A stretch of DNA of 64,000 nucleotides from Neoarius graeffei (lineage: Eukaryota > Chordata > Actinopteri > Siluriformes > Ariidae). The notes under the pieces are model-generated. The model saw only the letters and a list, made by a program, of their open reading frames with translations. It was not told the DNA's origin and did not search any database. The position numbers were made by a program, and so were the translations under genes. Location of the stretch: contig NC_083579.1 of the NCBI RefSeq assembly GCF_027579695.1, positions 72,401,371 to 72,465,370 of the forward strand, written 5' to 3'. The number at the start of each line of letters is the position of its first letter. Position 1 is the stretch's first letter. Positions 43,519 through 55,720 of this stretch are shown here, in pieces.

Positions 43519-44285
43519 TGGGCGGCACCATGGTGTAGTGGTTAGCACTGTCACCTCACAGCAAAAAGGTTCTGGATTTGAGCCCAGTGGCTGACGGGGC
43601 CTTTCTGTGTGGGTTTCCTCTGGGTGCTCCGGTTTCCCCCATTGTCCAAAAACATTCAGGTTAGGTTAATTGGTGGCTCTAAATTGACCGTAGGTGTGAA
43701 TGTGAGTATGAATTCACACCTAGTTTGTCTCTATGTGTCAGCCTGTGGGTGGTAGAAAAGGGGCAACTGGACTTGCTTGTAGATTCTTGAAAACGTTTCA
43801 CCTCTCATCCAAAAGGCTTCCTCAGTTCTGTCTGACTAATAGGGAGTATCTGATATTTATCCTCTCATGGATCAGAATCAGAATCAGAATTCTGATGACT
43901 CGCCATTCACACCCAGCCTCCAGTGACCCACATCAACATGATGCCTCGACACCTTAGATGAGCTTGTCATCAGAATTCTGATTCTGATTCTGATCCATGA
44001 GAGGATAAATATCAGATACTCCCTATTAGTCAGACAGAACTGAGGAAGCCTTTTGGATGAGAGGTGAAACGTTTTCAAGAATCTTCAAGCAAGTCCAGTT
44101 GCCCCTTTTCTACCACCCACAGTTTACTATGACCTGGATGATTGAGAATCTTCACAGACATATGTGTCAGCCCTGTGATGATCTGGTGACTTGTCCAGGG
44201 TGTACCCCGCCTCTCACCCATAGTCAGCTGGGATAGGCTCCAGCTTGCCCACAACCCTGCACAGGATAAGCGGCTACAGATAATG
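43519..44285 (+). repeat. SINE copy split by a foldback element
   Basis: 5' part 43519-43743, 3' part 44161-44285. The 12-bp sequence TATGTGTCAGCC is duplicated at the junctions. Confidence 0.8.
43744..44160. mobile_element. Inverted-repeat retroposon, Penelope-like tail
   Basis: Two 156-bp inverted arms (43744-43899 and 43966-44121) surround a 66-bp spacer. A 39-bp tail (TTTACTATGACCTGGATGAT) lies on one side only. It is flanked by a 12-bp duplication at 43732-43743 and 44161-44172. The arm sequence GAGGAAGCCTTTTGGATGAG is a 3' motif I associate with fish Penelope-like elements, whose copies are often head-to-head inverted. There is no coding capacity left. Family assignment is from memory. 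Confidence 0.6.
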
Positions 44286-44398
44286 GATGGGTGGATGGAA
44301 GGATTCACGTTGTGAATAGGACTCCTGGGACAAGATGAGGACAGGCTTTATGATTACATGAACAGTTCTTAGGGACAATTCAACATGATCCAGTTGAG

Positions 44399-44735
44399 AT
44401 TGTCAAGTTTATTTATATAGCACTTTTAACAATAGACATTGTCGCAAAACAACTTTACAGAATATTAATGACTTTAAACATGATCTAATTTTATCCCTAA
44501 TCTATCCTCAATGAGCAAGCCTGTGGTGATGGTGGCAAGGAAAAACTCCCTCAGATGACATGAGGAAGAAACCTCGAGAGGAACCAGACTCTAAAGGGAA
44601 CCCATCCTCATTTGGCTGATTTTTAACAGTTTTAACATGGAGTCTGTTTAGTTGATGTTATAAACTGTTCACTGATGGAAACTTGAGTGCAAAACTGTTC
44701 ATGACAACTGCAGTCCTAAAGTTAGCAAGTCAACT
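44399..44735 (-). mobile_element. L2-like LINE tail fragment, inverted
   Basis: Reverse complement of the 3' end of the L2-like family (TCAAGTTTATTTATATAGCA at the start). Confidence 0.75.
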
Positions 44736-47700
44736 TTGATTGGGCCACTGTCAGGCCCTGCAGAACTTGATCAGGCAACTGAATGCTTAGAGTCAACGTT
44801 CCGCCATACTTTAGATAATGTAGCTCCTCTTAAATGGAAAATGGTCAAAGACAAAAAATTAGCACCCTGGTATAATGATGACACTCGCACTTTAAAACAG
44901 ACCACTCAAAAGTTGGAACGTAAATGACGTCAAACAAAATTGGTAGTGTTCAAATTAGCATGGAAGGAGAGCTTCCTGAAGTATAGAAAAGCTCTTAGTG
45001 CTGCGAGATCAACATATCTCTCCTCCCTAATAGAAGATAACAAAAATAATCCTAGATTCCTATTTAATACTGTAGCAAAATTAACCAGGAATAAATCCAC
45101 TATAGACACATGCACACCTGCAGTATGTAGTAGCAACGACTTCATAATTTTTTTTAATGACAAAATTGAGAATATCCGACAAAAAATTCTAACTACTAAT
45201 TTAAGGTCAGACAATGTAAGTGACCTTGTAGTTAACAATATAACTGTATCAGATCAGCAATTAGAATGTTTTACTCCCCTTAGAGAAACTGAATTACTTT
45301 CATTAATCTCTGCATCAAAAGCCTCAACTTGCGTACTAGATCCCTTACCTACACGTCTATTCAAACAGATAACACTTGAAGTAATTGAACCGCTTCTAAA
45401 AATAATAAATTATTCTCTTACAATTGGCTATGTACCCAAATCCTTTAAACTAGCAGTTATCAAACCCCTGATTAAAAAACCTGACCTTGATCCCTGCCAG
45501 CTGTCCAATTATCGGCCAATATCAAACCTCCCCTTTATCTCCAAGATCCTTGAAAAAGCTGTGGCACAGCAGTTATGCTTATATTTACATAGGAATAACT
45601 TCCATGAAATGTATCAGTCAGGATTTAGACCTCATCATAGCACAGAGACAGCACTGGTTAAAGTAGTAAACGACCTATTGTTGGTGTCTGATCAGGGCTG
45701 TGTCTCGCTGCTTGTGTTGCTTGACCTTAGTGCAGCATTTGATACTATTGATCATTCCATTCTTCTGGATTGACTAGAAAATGTTGTGGGAGTTAAGGGA
45801 ACAGCCCTCTCCTGACTCAGGTCTTATTTAACTGATCGCTATCAGTATGTTGATGTAAATGGAGATTTTTTCTAGACATACTGAGGTAAAGTTCGGTGTT
45901 CCACAAGGTTCTGTCTTGGGTCCACTGCTTTTTTCTTTATATATGTTACCTCTGGGTGATATTATTTGTAAACATTGTATTAGTTTCCACTGTTATGCTG
46001 ATGACACACAGTTGTATGTTTCTGCAAAACCTGATGAGAGACACCAGCTTAATAGAATTGAGGAATGTGTAAAGGACATTAGACACTGGATGCTTATTAA
46101 TTTCCTTCTGCTTAACTCTGACAAGACTGAAGTACTTGTACTAGGACCACATGCAGCTAGAAGTAAGTTTTCGGATTACACAGTAATTCTGGATGGCCTT
46201 TCTGTTTCTTCATGTGCAGCAGTAAAAGAACTCAGAGTAATTATTGACCCCAGTCTTTCATTCGAAACTCACATTGATAATATCACCAGGATAGCTTTCT
46301 TTCATCTCAGAAATATTGCTAAGATAAGAAATTTAACATCACTACATGACGCGGAAAAACTAGTTCATACTTTTGTTACCTCCAGGTTGGATTATTGTAA
46401 TGCCTTACTGTCTGGATGTTCCAATAAGTGCATAAACAAGCTCCAGTTAGTTCAAAATGCAGCAGCAAAAAGTCCTTACTAGAACTAGAAAATATGACCA
46501 CATCACCCCTGTCTTATCCACACTGCATTGGCTCCCAATCAAATTTCATATTGATTATAAAATACTACTATTGACCTTTAAAGCACTGAATGGTCTTGCA
46601 CCACAGTACCTGAGTGAACTTCTGGTCCTCTATGACCCACCACGCCTACTTAGATCAAAAGGTGCAGGCTATCTGCTGGTACCTCATATAGTGAAGGCTA
46701 CATCAGGGGGCAGAGCCTTTTCTTACAAAGCCCCACAGTTATGGAACAGCCTTCCAAGTAATGTTCGGGAATCAGACACAGTCTCAGTGTTTAAGTCGAG
46801 GCTGAAAACATATCTGTTTAGTCAAGCCTTTTGTTAATGGTGTTTATGAGGTAAAGGTGTAGATCTGGAGGGTCCTCAGACATAGAGTGTTTTGGTAAAC
46901 TGGGATGTATGGATGCTGTCAGTCCCCCACTTGCTTGCTCACTCAAGTTTGTTGATGGTGTAGTGGCTGGCTGCTTTATGTCCCGGGGCTCCCTCATGCC
47001 TGTGTTACCTTCTGGCTCTCCCCTTTTAGTTATGCTGTTATAGTTAGTTTTGCCGGAGTCCCTGCTTGTACTCAGTGCAATATGTATATTGTTCCTACTT
47101 ATTCAGGTGACATGGGGCATACCTAACAACCTGTGTTCTTTCTCTCTCTCTCTCTCTCTCTCTCTCCCCCCAATTTTTCCCTCTGAGTTACATGTTGGTC
47201 CTGGGATCGAGATGCTGACCTCTTCTGCTCCTCGGACCTGCCTGATCCATCCTAATGCCCTGTGTCTGGTTGGAGTCTCATCGCATTGCTCCTGTGGAGG
47301 ACGGCCCCATGTGGACAGTTGAAAGTCACACCTGGAGGACACTCTGGACTCTTACAGTAATGCTTTTATGGCTGAGGACTACAGTTGATTTGCTAACTTT
47401 CGGACTGCAGTTGTCATGAACAGTGTTGCACTCAAGTTTCCATCAATGAAGAGTTTATAACATCAACGAAACTGACTTTATGTTAAAACTGTTAATGTTA
47501 TAGTCATGTTGTCTGTTGTTGCCCAAATGAGGATGGGTTCCCTTTTGAGTCTGGTTCCTCTCAAGGTTCCTTCCTGATGTCGTCTGAGGGAGTTTTCCTT
47601 GCCACCGTCGCCACAGGCTTGCTTATTGGGGATAGATTAGGGATAGATTAGGGATAAAATTAGCTCATGTTTTAAGTTGTTCAAATTCTGTAAAGCTGCT

Positions 47701-47755
47701 TTGCGACTATGTTTATTGTTAAAAGCACTATACAAATAAACTTGACTTAACAACT
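44736..47755 (+). mobile_element. L2-like LINE, 5'-truncated, decayed
   Basis: The RT region has [39 protein letters not shown] and [18 protein letters not shown] (catalytic YADD), followed by the C-terminal [12 protein letters not shown] and LHWLPIKFHIDYKILLLTFK and a 900-bp 3' UTR ending TATACAAATAAACTTG. The frame is broken by stops at 44925-44927 and 45771-45773 and shifts near 45860 and 46470, so it is dead. No endonuclease remains. The L2/Maui-type assignment is by motif style. Confidence 0.85.
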
Positions 47756-48256
47756 GTAGTCCTCAGTCATAAAAGCATTTCTGTAAGTGTCCAGAGCATC
47801 TTCCAAGTGCAACTTTCAACTGTCCATATGGGGCTGTCCTTCACAGGAGCGACATGCTGAGACTCCAGCCAGACATAGGGCATCAGGATGGATCAGGCAG
47901 GTCTGAGGAGCAGAGGGACAGATGGGGGGGGAGACAGGTTGTAAGGTATGCCCAATGTCACTTGATGAGTAAGAACACTATACATTTTGCGCTGAGTGCA
48001 ATCAGGGACTCCAACAAGACTAACTATGACAGCATAATTAAAAGGGGAGAGCCAGAATGTAACGCAGCCATGAGGGAGCCTGGGGACATAAAGCATCTAC
48101 CCACTAGAACATCAACAAACTCGAGTGAGCAAGCGAGTGGGGGATTGACAGCATCCATACATCCCAGTTCACCAAAACACTCTATGCCTGAGGACCCACC
48201 AGATCTACTCCTTTACTTCATAAACTCTATTAACAAAAGGCTTGACTAAAGAGATA

Positions 48257-49832
48257 CAACCCCGATTCCAAAAAAGTTGGGACAAAGTACAAATTGAAAA
48301 TAAAAACGGAATGCAATAATTTACAAATTTCAAAAACTGATATTGTATTCACAATAGAACATAGACAACATATCAAATGTCGAAAGTGAGACATTTTGAA
48401 ATTTCATGACAGCAACACATCTCAAAAAAGTTGGGACGGGGGCAATAAGAGGCTGGAAAAGTTAAAGGTACAAAAAAGGAACAGCTGGAGAACCAAATTG
48501 CAACTCATTAGGTCAATTGGCAATAGGTCATTAACATGACTGGGTATAAAAAGAGCATCTTGGAGTGGCAGCGGCTCTCAGAAGTAAAGATGGGAAGAGG
48601 ATCACCAATCCCCCTAATTCTGCGCCGACAAATAGTGGAGCAATATCAGAAAGGAGTTCGACAGTGTAAAATTGAAAAGAGTTTGAACATATCATCATCT
48701 ACAGTGCATAATATCATGAAAAGATTCATAGAATCTGGAAGAATCTCTGTGCGTAAGGGTCAAGGCCAGAAAACCATACTGGGTGCCCGTGATCTTCGGG
48801 CCCTTAGATGGCACTGCATCACATACAGGCATGCTTCTGTGTTAGAAATCACAAAATGGGCTCAGGAATATTTCCAGAGAACATTATCTGTGAACACAAT
48901 TCACTGTGCCATCCGCTGTTGCCTGCTAAAACTCTATAGTTCACAGAAAAAGCCGTATCTAAACATGATCCAGAAGCGCAGACGTCTTCTCTGGGCCAAG
49001 ACTCATTTCAAATGGACTGTGGCAAGGTGGAAAACTGTTCTGTGGTCAGACGAATCAAAATTTGAAGTTCTTTATGGAAATCAGGGACGCCATGTCATTC
49101 GGACTAGAGAGGAGAAGGACGACCCAAGTTGTTATCAGTGCTCAGTTCAGAAGCCTGCATCTCTGATGGTATGGGGTTGCATTAGTGCGTGTGGCATGGG
49201 CAGCTTACACATCTGGAAAGACACCATCAATGCTGAAAGGTATATCCAGGTTCTAGAGCAACATATGCTCCCATCCAGATGACGTCTCTTTCAGGGAAGA
49301 CCTTGCATTTTCCAACATGGCAATGCCAAACCACATACTGCATCAATTACAGCATTATGGCTGCGTAGAAGAAGGGTCCAGGTACTGAACTGGCCAGCCT
49401 GCAGTCCAGATCTTTCACCCATAGAAAACTTTTGGCGCATCATAAAATGGAAAATACGACAAAAAAGACCTAAGACAGTTGAGCAACTAGAATCCTACAT
49501 TAGACAAGAATGGGTTAACATTCCTATCCCTAAACTTGAGCAACTTGTCTCCTCAGTCCCCAGACGTTTACAGACTGTTGTAAAGAGAAAAGGGGATGTC
49601 TCACAGTGGTAAACATGGCCTTGTCACAACTTTTTTGAGATGTGTTGTTGTCATGAAATTTAAAATCACCTAATTTTTGTCTTTAAATGATACATTTTCT
49701 CAGTTTAAACATTTGATTTGTCATCTATGTTCTATTCTGAATAAAATATGGAATTTTGAAACTTCCACATCATTGCATTCCGTTTTTATTTACAATTTGT
49801 ACTTTGTCCCAACTTTTTTGGAATCGGGGTTG
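48257..49832 (+). mobile_element. Tc1-like transposon (family 2), full length
   Basis: 1576 bp, ends CAACCCCGATTCC and its near-inverse, TA at 48255-48256 and 49833-49834. Inserted in the inverted L2-like copy. Confidence 0.92.
48590..49612 (+). pseudogene. Tc1-like transposase (family 2), one stop and one catalytic change
   Basis: A 1023-nt frame from MGRGSPIPLILRRQ to VSQW, with a helix-turn-helix (KGVRQCKIEKSLNISSST), WSDESKFEV and SPIENFW. A single TGA at 49280-49282 (codon 231, after MLPSR) interrupts it, at the same codon as one stop in the copy at 13698-14720. The second catalytic Asp is replaced: the motif reads FQHGNAKPH where the other copy has FQHDNAKPH. An upstream in-frame ATG at 48536 is less likely because MGRG is the conserved start. 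Confidence 0.9.
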
Positions 49833-50095
49833 TATAACTTCAGCCTAGACTTAAATGCTGAGACTGTGTCTGATTCCCGAACATTACTTGGAAGGCTGTT
49901 CCATAACTGCAGGGCTTTGTAGGAAAAGGCTCTGCCCCCTGATGTAGCCTTCACTATATGAGGTACCAGATAGCCTGCACCTTTTGATCTAAGTAGACAT
50001 GGTGGGTCATAAAGGACCAGAAGTTCATTCAGGTACTGTGGTGCAAGACCATTCAGTGGTCAATAATAGTATTTTATAAATAATACGAAATTTTG

Positions 50096-50459
50096 TGGTG
50101 GCACGGTGGTGTAGTGGTTAGCGCTGTGGCCTCACAGCAAGAAGGTCCGGGTTCGAGCCCCGTGGCCGGCAAGGGCTTTTCTGTGCGGAGTTTGCATGTT
50201 CTCCCCGTGTCCGCGTGGGTTTCCTCCGGGTGCTCCGGTTTCCCCTACAGTCCAAAGACATGCAGGTTAGGTTAACTGGTGACTCTAAATTGACCGTAGG
50301 TGTGAGTGTGAATGGTTGTCTGTGTCTATGTGTCAGCCCTGTGATGACCTGGCGACTTGTCCAGGGTATACCCCACCTTTCGCCCGTAGTCAGCTGAAAT
50401 AGGCTCCAGCTTGCCTGCGACCCTGTAGAACAGGATAAAGTGGCTACAGATGATGAGAT
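50096..50459 (+). mobile_element. tRNA-derived SINE, full length
   Basis: Intact head and tail. The target duplication GAAATTTTG lies at 50087-50095 and 50460-50468. Confidence 0.88.
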
Positions 50460-50605
50460 GAAATTTTGTTTAGTTTGGCCATCAACTGTTTGTGGAAGTG
50501 TGGATGTTCCAAAAAACAGTAACAGAACTGATCATGAAAGCAATATCACTGTTTATAAGTGAAGATGTTAACACTGTGGCTGTAACTTCTAAAATGAATT
50601 CGTCA

Positions 50606-51019
50606 TACAGCACTGTCGCTCACTGAAAGACTGTTTATGGTCAAAGAGCCGTTGTTTCTCCCATCACCACTCAGTTTCATCTTCACTCCAAATTCTGCCT
50701 CCAGGTTTGGAAAAATATTATTTAGATACCCCATGTATGTAAATCCAGTGTCCTGGCTGTGTTTGTACCACAGAATGCGGTCATAGTCCTGTCCATTGTG
50801 CTCACAGTTGATCTCAGCAAACTCATTTTGATCCTTTATGAGATCAAGAGGCTTCTGGACTACTACAGCACAAACAGCCGAGCCTGTGGAGAGAAAGATT
50901 ATGTTAAATGGAAAATGAATCTTGACATGATTGGTTGTAGATTTTTTTTAAAAGAAAATGTTCGGCTTACCTGCAAGATATAATAGTGTGGCAGAAAATA
51001 TAATGAGAACAGGACGCAT
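50606..51019 (-). pseudogene. Subfamily B-like V pseudogene (V13), 3' truncated, no RSS
   Basis: Leader exon 50971-51019 (MRPVLIIFSATLLYLAG) and V exon 50606-50883 with normal splice sites and an open frame: GSAVCAVVVQKPLDLI, INCEHNGQDYDRILWYKH, VKMKLSGDG, SLTINSLSVSDSAV. Homology stops right after SDSAV; TYR-PHE-CYS and the RSS are missing, and a TGA follows at once. It cannot rearrange. The break adjoins unique sequence, not a recognisable element end. Its N-terminus is more diverged than in other B genes. Confidence 0.85.
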
Positions 51020-51177
51020 GCTGGCTTGTTGTGCTGGGTGTGAGACTTTGCTCGCTCTACGTGAAGCTCAGAGACACAATTGTGTCACTCGTCCCTTTCT
51101 TTGGTGTTCTATGGCTGACTTGACATTTCTAATCAGTGAACGTCCTCTAGTGGAAACTTTCTGAAGCCAGTTATCTC

Positions 51178-51582
51178 ATCTCATCTCATCTCATCTCATC
51201 TCATCTCATCTCATCTCATTATCTGTAGCCGCTTTATCCTGTTCTACAGGGTCGCAGGCGAGCTGGAGCCTATCCCAGCTGACTACGGGTGAAAGGCGGG
51301 GTACACCCTGGACAAGTCGCCAGGTCATCACAGGGCTGACACATAGACACAGACAACCATTCACACTCACATTCACACCTACGGTCAATTTAGAGTCACC
51401 AGTTAACCTAACCTGCATGTCTTTGGACTGTGGGGGAAACCGGAGCACCCGGAGGAAACCCACGCGGACACAGGGAGAACATGCAAACTCCACACAGAAA
51501 GGCCCTCGCCGGCCACGGGGCTCGAACCCGGACCTTCTTGCTGTGAGGCGACAGCGCTAACCATTACACCACCGTGCCACCC
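51178..51582 (-). mobile_element. tRNA-derived SINE, minus strand, full length
   Basis: Starts with eight or so TCTCA units (the tail), then body and head. The duplication CCAGTTATCTC lies at 51167-51177 and 51583-51593. Confidence 0.9.
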
Positions 51583-51918
51583 CCAGTTATCTCTTTAACT
51601 TAAAAATAAATCAATATATATATAAAAAAAAACAAAAAAAGGACACATTTTTTTAATTAAAACTGGTAGTAGTAGTATGATGAATAATTTATAGGTTGAT
51701 TGTTTTTTTTTTAATTTTCAGTTATTGAGGTTGATTTAAACTGATTTGATTCACCAACCAGCCAAATAGATACACACCTACAAGAATTCAATAATGAATA
51801 TAATGAGACCGTCAATGACAGCGTAGCTCACTCCAGCCCCATCTACTCCAGAAGGAATGATCTAAAGTGGGCCACCTTGTGCAATAAATGTTGCAAGCTA
51901 TACACACTCTCCTCCGTG
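51583..51918. other. Unrecognised AT-rich stretch
   Basis: No gene, repeat copy or RNA recognised. Confidence 0.4.
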
Positions 51919-52935
51919 TGCAACCACGTGACCAAAACTGCTTGTGTCATTGACTGCCGCCATGTTGGAGGATATACAATATATACACACACACATACAC
52001 AGTGGAAAGAGTACAGACTGGAAAGTAAAGAGGAGTTACATTTCAAATCTTGTAGTCATTTCTCAAATCTATTTTAAAAGCAATAATTTCGACTGCTTCA
52101 AAAGATCGGTATCTAACACACCATATAACATATTTAGTTCTAAAAGAGCGCTCACCGGGAGAGGAGGCTGCAGTATTTGAGGTAGTGGATTGACATGAAT
52201 CTTGTTCGATTGGGTCTGTGATCATTTGAGAAGATTCTTCAATAATTTTGAGTTTCTTTCTGCGCTCTGTAAGCCTAGCATTTCAAGCTACCACTTTAGT
52301 ACCATCTTTGACTTTATTGTGGCCTGTATTTTGTGTCGGAGCCCAGTCTAGATCTGTAAAATTGTTGAAATCAGCTGGTTTCCCGAATGGAAGGAAAAAG
52401 CAAAATAAAAGCAGCATCATTAAAAATTCTATACAGCTCTTTTTAAAACAAAATAATCGTAGAAGCCTTTGATTGTCGGATTACACACTCGATGATCACG
52501 GCTTTGTCATGTTTGACAGCGGCGAGTTTCTGTACGACCAGGCTATTAAACCATCCAATATTCCTGATCTATTACAATCTTTCATTAATAACTAGTTCAT
52601 AGCACTTAGCATTGATTAATGTTCACTGCAGATTTGTGTGGTTTTTGCTTTCTCATCGCTTAGATCAGCCCGGTTTATGTTGGATAACCACTGACATCTA
52701 CGCTCCGTGGACAACTCTCTTGTTTTTTCTCCTTGATTATTTATAAAAGAAAGAACTTTTTTTTGAAAGAACTTACAAGTCCCCTTGTCTCAAATAGATT
52801 TGTGCCCTCATCCAATTACAGCACAAACAGTCAGCATAGCAAAGAAACAAAAGGGATTCTTGAGCATAACAACATCTCAAGCATATCTTTGATAGTAAAT
52901 GAGCACCATGTGAGTTTATGTATATCCTCCAACAT
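51919..52935. repeat. Possible decayed transposon with GCCATGTTGGAGGATATA inverted ends
   Basis: GCCATGTTGGAGGATATAC at 51960-51978 is inverted near 52918-52936 (GTATATCCTCCAACATGGC). GCAACCACGTGA next to the left repeat recurs at 63891, followed by a similar CATGATGGTGGATATAC. Between them, the minus strand has weak coding traces (FNNFTDLDWAPTQNTGHNK region near 52330) resembling a transposon-associated protein I cannot name with certainty. Confidence 0.35.
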
Positions 52936-53029
52936 GGCCCACTTCTGGTTCAAAGCCTCATGCATAATTTGCTATGATGTCACGTGCAAATGAAGAATGT
53001 ACAAGCTATATATTGAAACTATATCCACC

Positions 53030-53435
53030 CTAGGAATACCGACCTGTTTGCCAGAAAGAATCCAAAACAGTAAGGAATTGACTGAGAAGAAGGGATTTTT
53101 GTTGAACTGCTCATTAAGGCTTAATTAGTCCACAATTAACTTAATTAATAATTGTAATGAAGCAAATCTGGGTAGAAGTTATATGCACTCTAGGTACCCC
53201 TACCTTCATGTCAGAAAGAATCAAAATTGGTGAAGAATTGAGGGAGAAGAAGCAATTTGTGTGGACACTGCTCGTTAGAGCTTAATTAATCCATATATTC
53301 ATTATTAATTGCAATTATGCACATTTTGGTCGAAGGTCTATGCATCCTTGGCAGACCTACCTTCCTGCCAAAAAGAATAAAAATCGGTGAAGAATTGAGA
53401 GAGAAGAAGCGATTTTTGTGAAATGTGGATGATGC
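53030..53435. repeat. Diverged tandem repeat, about 160-bp period, 2.5 copies
   Basis: CCAGAAAGAA-type motif at 53051, 53211 and 53368, each followed by GAAGAATTGAGNGAGAAGAA and TTAATTAAT stretches. There is no ORF. Confidence 0.7.
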
Positions 53436-53770
53436 TAGATGAGCGATTATGATAATATAATTATGATAATTCTGTATTGTGATTTACATGACTGTAACAC
53501 ATTTTAACAAAAAATCATGGACCCACTGGATATCTGAGGGTCCCCACAGCTCATTTTGACAACCATTGCTCTAGGGCATGGAAAGATGTTTCATAAAATG
53601 CTCCATTAGAAATGCTAATGGTTAAATAAATTGATGCTATAATGATTCTTGAGAAGTGTTTTCTTATTAACATTGGTTGTGAAATACAAAGTTAATTAAA
53701 ACAGAAAGAATGCATTTACAAGAATGTTAACATGGCTAAAAAAAAAGCACTAAAAATGAAGACAGCTGTT
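53436..53770. other. Unrecognised AT-rich stretch
   Basis: No gene or element recognised. Confidence 0.4.
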
Positions 53771-53781
53771 TTATCCAACCG

Positions 53782-55499
53782 GACTAATATTCTTCCCCTT
53801 CTTCTTCTTCTTTTGGCTGATCCCGATTAGGGGTCACCACAATGGATCTTTCGTCTCCATTGCTCCCCGTCTTCCGCATCCTTCTCTACCACACTTGCCA
53901 CTTTCATGTCCTCTCTCACCTCATCCATGTATCTCCTCTTTGGCCTTCCTCATTTTCGTTTGCCTGGCAGCTCCATCCTCAACATTCTCCTTCCCACATC
54001 CTCTGCATATCTTCTCAGGATGTGCCCATACCATCTCAATCTCATCTCTCTTAGCTTCATTCCCAAGCTCTCCACATGTGCTGCCCCTCTGATGTGCTCA
54101 TTCCTTATCCTGTCCAACCTTGTCACTCTCATCGCAAACCTTAACATCCTCAACTCCGCCACCTCCAACTTTGCCTCCTGTCTCTTCGTTAAGGGTACAG
54201 TCTCCAATCCATACATCACAGCTGGTCTCACTACTGTCTTATACATCTTACCTTTCACTTTTGCTGGGACTTCCTATCACAAATGACTCCTGAAATCCTT
54301 CTCCACCTGCTCCACCCTGCCTGCACTCTCTTTTTCACCTCACTATCGCAGCCCCCATTTTCCTGCACAGTTGACCCCAGGTACTTGAATTCACCAACTT
54401 TCTTTTCGTCTACTTCTTGCATCTTCACTACACTCTCATCCCCATTCTCAATGATGCACATGTATTCTGTTTTGCTACTGCTCACCTTCATTCCTCTTTG
54501 TTCCAATGCATCCCTCCATCTCTCCAAACCCAACTCAACCTCCTTTCTACTTTCACCACATATCACAATATCATCCGCAAACATCATGTTCCATGGTGAC
54601 TCTTGCCTCACTTCGTCCGTCAAGCTATCCATCACTATGGCAAACAAAAAAGGACTCAAAGCAGATCCTTGATGGAGTTCCACCTTCACCTTGAACCATT
54701 CAGTTGTTCCGACTGCACACCTCACTGCTGCTTCACTGTTCTCATACATGTCTTGCACCACTCTAATATACTTCTCATTCACTCAACACTTTCTCATACA
54801 ATACCATAACTCATCTCTCGGCACTCTATCGTGTGCCTTCTCCAGGTCTACAAACACACAATGTAGTTTTCTCTGGCCTTCTCTGTACTTCTCCATTCAC
54901 ATTCTTAAAGCAAAAATTGCATCCGACGTGCTCTTCCTTGGCATAAACCCGTACTGCTGTTCACAGATTGCTACCTGTCTTCTCAATCTCGCCTCCAATA
55001 CCCTTTTCCATAGCTTCATGGTGTGGCTCATAAATTTTATTCCTCTCTAATTACTGCAGCTCTGTACATCTCCCTTATTCTTGTATATTGGGACTAGCAC
55101 ACTCTTTCTCCATTCATTTGGCATTTTCTCATTCTCTAGGATCTTATTAAACAATCTCGTTAGGAACTCCACAGCCGTCTCACCCAAACATCTCCAAGCC
55201 TCAATCGGGATACCATCTGGTCCGACTGCTTTCCCAGTCTTCATTCTTTTCATGGCTGCCCTCACCTCATCCTTACTAACCAACTCTGCTTCCTGATTTG
55301 CTGTCTCCAATGAATCTGAGCTTTTCTCTCTTGGATTCTCCTCATTTAATAAATCCTCAAAGTACTCTTTCCACCTTCTTAATACACTCTCTTTGTTTGT
55401 CAGCACATTTCCATTTACACCTTTCATCACTCTTACCTGCTGTACATCCCTCGCTTCCCTGTTTCTCTGCCTAGCTAGTCTGTAAAGGTCTTTCTCTCC
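53782..55499 (-). mobile_element. RTE-like LINE, 5' truncated
   Basis: The imperfect duplication TTATCCAACCG lies at 53771-53781 and 55500-55510. On minus the RT region contains MKTGKAVGPDGIPIEAW, LHQGSALSPFLFAIVMD, WNMMFADDIVICGE (catalytic FADD), VGEFKYLGSTVQENGG and a C-terminal LRWYGHILRR. The 3' end is (GAA)n. The frame is interrupted by stops and at least one shift, and the endonuclease is absent. The motif style matches the RTE group. Confidence 0.85.
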
Positions 55500-55720
55500 T
55501 TATCCAACCGAACCAAGATAAGACATTTAAAGCAAAATACATTTGCAAGAACATCAACAGATTAGCGTAATACATTACGCTACTCCACTACTCGTACACT
55601 AATGATGTAAAATTGCCTCAGAAATTACAGTCATGTTTTGCATTTTAGTACGAATGAATGAATGCAGGTGTGCAGAAGCTGATAAGCTTAATGTGGTCAA
55701 AATCATCAGTTTGTAAGGCA

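Larger units (their letters stand above)
47756..50095 (-). mobile_element. Second L2-like LINE in opposite orientation, interrupted
   Basis: 47756-48256 and 49833-50095 are the reverse complement of successive parts of the same LINE family. The sequence resumes exactly across the Tc1-like insertion (GGCTTGACTAAAGAGATA, then ACTTCAGCCTAGACTTAA). It lies tail-to-tail with the copy at 44736-47755. Confidence 0.8.

Noticed and set aside
2212-51582. tRNA genes at the heads of the many SINE copies.
   Set aside because: The A- and B-box-like motifs are present, but no cloverleaf with a paired acceptor stem forms. They are SINE promoters.
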